Shown: positions 4,533-5,032 of the stretch, piece by piece
Position numbering within the stretch: the stretch's first letter is position 1
Layout: each line of letters begins with the position of its first letter
DNA from: GWA1-54-10 sp964349675
Lineage (GTDB): Bacteria > Patescibacteriota > Minisyncoccia > Phycocordibacterales > SBAW01
Direction: 5' to 3'
Assembly: GCA_964349675.1 (NCBI GenBank)
Contig: CAYGHD010000031.1
Span: forward strand, 1 to 5,032
DNA: 5,032 nt
Translations under genes and position numbers: made by a program
Notes under the pieces: model-generated
What the model was told of the DNA's origin: nothing
Databases searched by the model: none
What the model saw: only the letters and a program-made list of their open reading frames with translations

Positions 4533-4835
4533 ATGTCACAAACAGCTCAAAGCGTTTACGCTTTTTCTGCACTGCCGCCGGGTCTCAAATTGTCACAGAC
4601 GTGTGGTGACTATGAGTTGTACACTGGGTTTGTGCCGTCTCCGCCTGGACTGCCGGTGTTTATTGCCATGTATCGTCGAGGCAACGGTCCGTACCTGGTG
4701 CCGACTGTGGACTTCATCGCACAAAAGGCGAAGGAGACACTCTCGCCCGAGTGCGGAGCAGGATCATATATCTTGCCAAATAAATCACGTTCCTTGTTGG
4801 GAATTCTCACCCAACTGAAGCGGCAAGACAACTAA
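4533..4835 (+). CDS. Small soluble orphan protein, second gene of the operon, overlapping rnr
   Basis: I do not recognise this 100-residue protein. It appears soluble and globular: a Pro/Gly-rich first half with likely beta strands (YELYTGFV, LPVFIAMYRRG, PYLVPTVDF), then a likely amphipathic helix (DFIAQKAKETL) and a basic C-terminal helix (SRSLLGILTQLKRQ). Two Cys (24, 74) are present. The start is ATG 4533, with GGGGAG (4521-4526) 6 nt upstream, matching the AAGGGGA site of its operon partner. The stop TAA (4833-4835) overlaps the TAG stop of the convergent rnr gene, giving a 4-nt tail-to-tail overlap (CTAA, 4832-4835). There is therefore no intergenic space for a terminator, and the best candidate lies inside rnr at 4895-4928. 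An alternative frame over 4483-4818 has no suitable start site and is treated as a shadow. Confidence 0.75.
   Translation: MSQTAQSVYAFSALPPGLKLSQTCGDYELYTGFVPSPPGLPVFIAMYRRGNGPYLVPTVDFIAQKAKETLSPECGAGSYILPNKSRSLLGILTQLKRQDN
4723..4747 (-). terminator. Weak candidate terminator for rnr inside the 4533-4835 gene
   Basis: Read on the - strand, GGCGAGAG (4747-4740) / CTC-CT-TCGCC (4736-4727, with a 2-nt bulge) forms an 8-bp interrupted stem with a 3-nt loop. TTTTGT follows (complement of 4721-4726). It lies about 85 nt past the rnr stop codon. The T-run is short and the stem imperfect, so this is only a candidate. Confidence 0.25.
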
Positions 4836-5032
4836 CCTCGCACCAATTCAAAGTCAACGGTGCGGGCCAGCAAATCAGTGGCAAGCAACTTCACACGCAC
4901 TCGGTCTCCGAGTGCGTATTTCTTTTTTGTACGCTGGCCTACCAACGCATATTCTTTTTGATTGTAATTATAAAAATCGTCACCGATGGTGCGCACGCGC
5001 ACCAAACCCTCCGAGGCGCTCACCGTATCTTC
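4832..5032 (-). CDS. rnr: Ribonuclease R (VacB/RNase II family), C-terminal S1 domain (5' end cut by window)
   Basis: RNase R is a processive 3'-to-5' exoribonuclease that degrades structured RNA and takes part in mRNA turnover and RNA quality control. The last 66 residues are present, in frame to the window edge (EDTVSASEGLVRV...). EGLVRV, GDDFYNYNQKEYALVGQRT, KYALGDRVRVKL and the closing RTVDFELV are the hallmark end of the RNase R S1 RNA-binding domain. They fit the order seen in other family members (EGLVRV...YALVG.RTG..Y.LGD.V.V.....D...R.IDFEL). The protein stops two residues after FELV (TAG, complement of 4832-4834), so it lacks the long Lys-rich tail of the E. coli enzyme. The catalytic RNB domain is outside the window. 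Plain RNase II is less likely given the YALVGQRT wording. The gene converges on and overlaps the small 4533-4835 gene by 4 nt. Confidence 0.93.
   Translation of the reverse strand, partial: EDTVSASEGLVRVRTIGDDFYNYNQKEYALVGQRTKKKYALGDRVRVKLLATDLLARTVDFELVRG
4895..4928 (+). terminator. Intrinsic terminator of the 4311-4835 operon, embedded antisense in rnr
   Basis: A perfect 10-bp stem ACGCACTCGG (4895-4904) / CCGAGTGCGT (4908-4917) with a 3-nt TCT loop is followed by ATTTCTTTTTT (4918-4928). It lies 60 nt after the stop codon at 4835 and reads on the + strand. The same bases on the - strand encode KKKYALGDRVRV of RNase R: the T-run is the complement of the Lys codons and the stem corresponds to the Y-A-L-G-D-R-V-R codons. 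Confidence 0.75.

Noticed and set aside
4309..4572. 87-codon - strand frame opposite the small operon
   Set aside because: It has no ribosome binding site, spans two well-supported + strand gene starts, and its composition (many Arg, His, Lys) is typical of an antisense shadow.
4836..4866. Hairpin CTCGCACC (4837-4844) / GGTGCGGG (4859-4866) just past the convergent stops as a shared terminator
   Set aside because: The stem is fair (8 bp with one wobble), but no T-run follows on either strand, unlike the strong hairpin at 4895-4928.
1..5032. Mobile element, CRISPR array, tRNA or attachment site
   Set aside because: I found no transposase or integrase motifs, no spaced repeat series, no cloverleaf-like sequence and no terminal inverted repeats; the only direct repeat noted is a 13-mer pair inside coding sequence.

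Overview
The window looks like a stretch of a small-genome bacterial chromosome, most likely from the Candidate Phyla Radiation (Patescibacteria, Parcubacteria-like). I infer this from the wording of the SMC C-terminus (an LYGITMGSDG...KLLSVKFEEA ending), the short RNase R S1 terminus without a long basic tail, and the orphan membrane-protein genes. No marker gene settles the lineage. Only the two edge genes belong to confidently recognised families: the end of smc on the left (+ strand) and the end of rnr (RNase R) on the right (- strand). I see no tRNA, rRNA, CRISPR array, transposase, integrase or attachment site.

Left part (1-1600): the ATPase-head end of SMC is followed after 81 nt by a two-helix membrane protein with a long coiled-coil domain (561-1505). 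That gene ends in an intrinsic terminator that sits back to back with the terminator of a convergent gene. Middle (1607-3512): a - strand gene for a two-TM protein (1607-2530) and a + strand gene for a four-TM, coiled-coil protein (2697-3443) diverge from an AT-rich 166-nt region. That region holds two good sigma70-type promoters and operator-like inverted repeats. Right-middle (3537-4228): a third unit encodes a four-TM protein whose layout recalls the DUF6524 family, with a His/Asp-rich tail.

Right end (4274-5032): two small soluble orphan genes form a tight two-gene operon (4311-4520 and 4533-4835). The second overlaps the convergent rnr gene by 4 nt through a shared CTAA. With no spacer between them, the operon's best intrinsic terminator is a perfect 10-bp stem plus T-run located inside the rnr coding sequence, antisense to it.

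Overall this is a run of short, separately promoted and separately terminated orphan genes between two housekeeping genes. Three of the five internal transcription units encode membrane proteins, two of them with clear cytoplasmic coiled-coil parts. Whether they work together is unknown; related promoter/operator sequences in front of three of them are the only hint of co-regulation. For three genes the longest open frame starts too early (inside a promoter or terminator), so the starts given here were chosen from ribosome binding sites and promoter positions.
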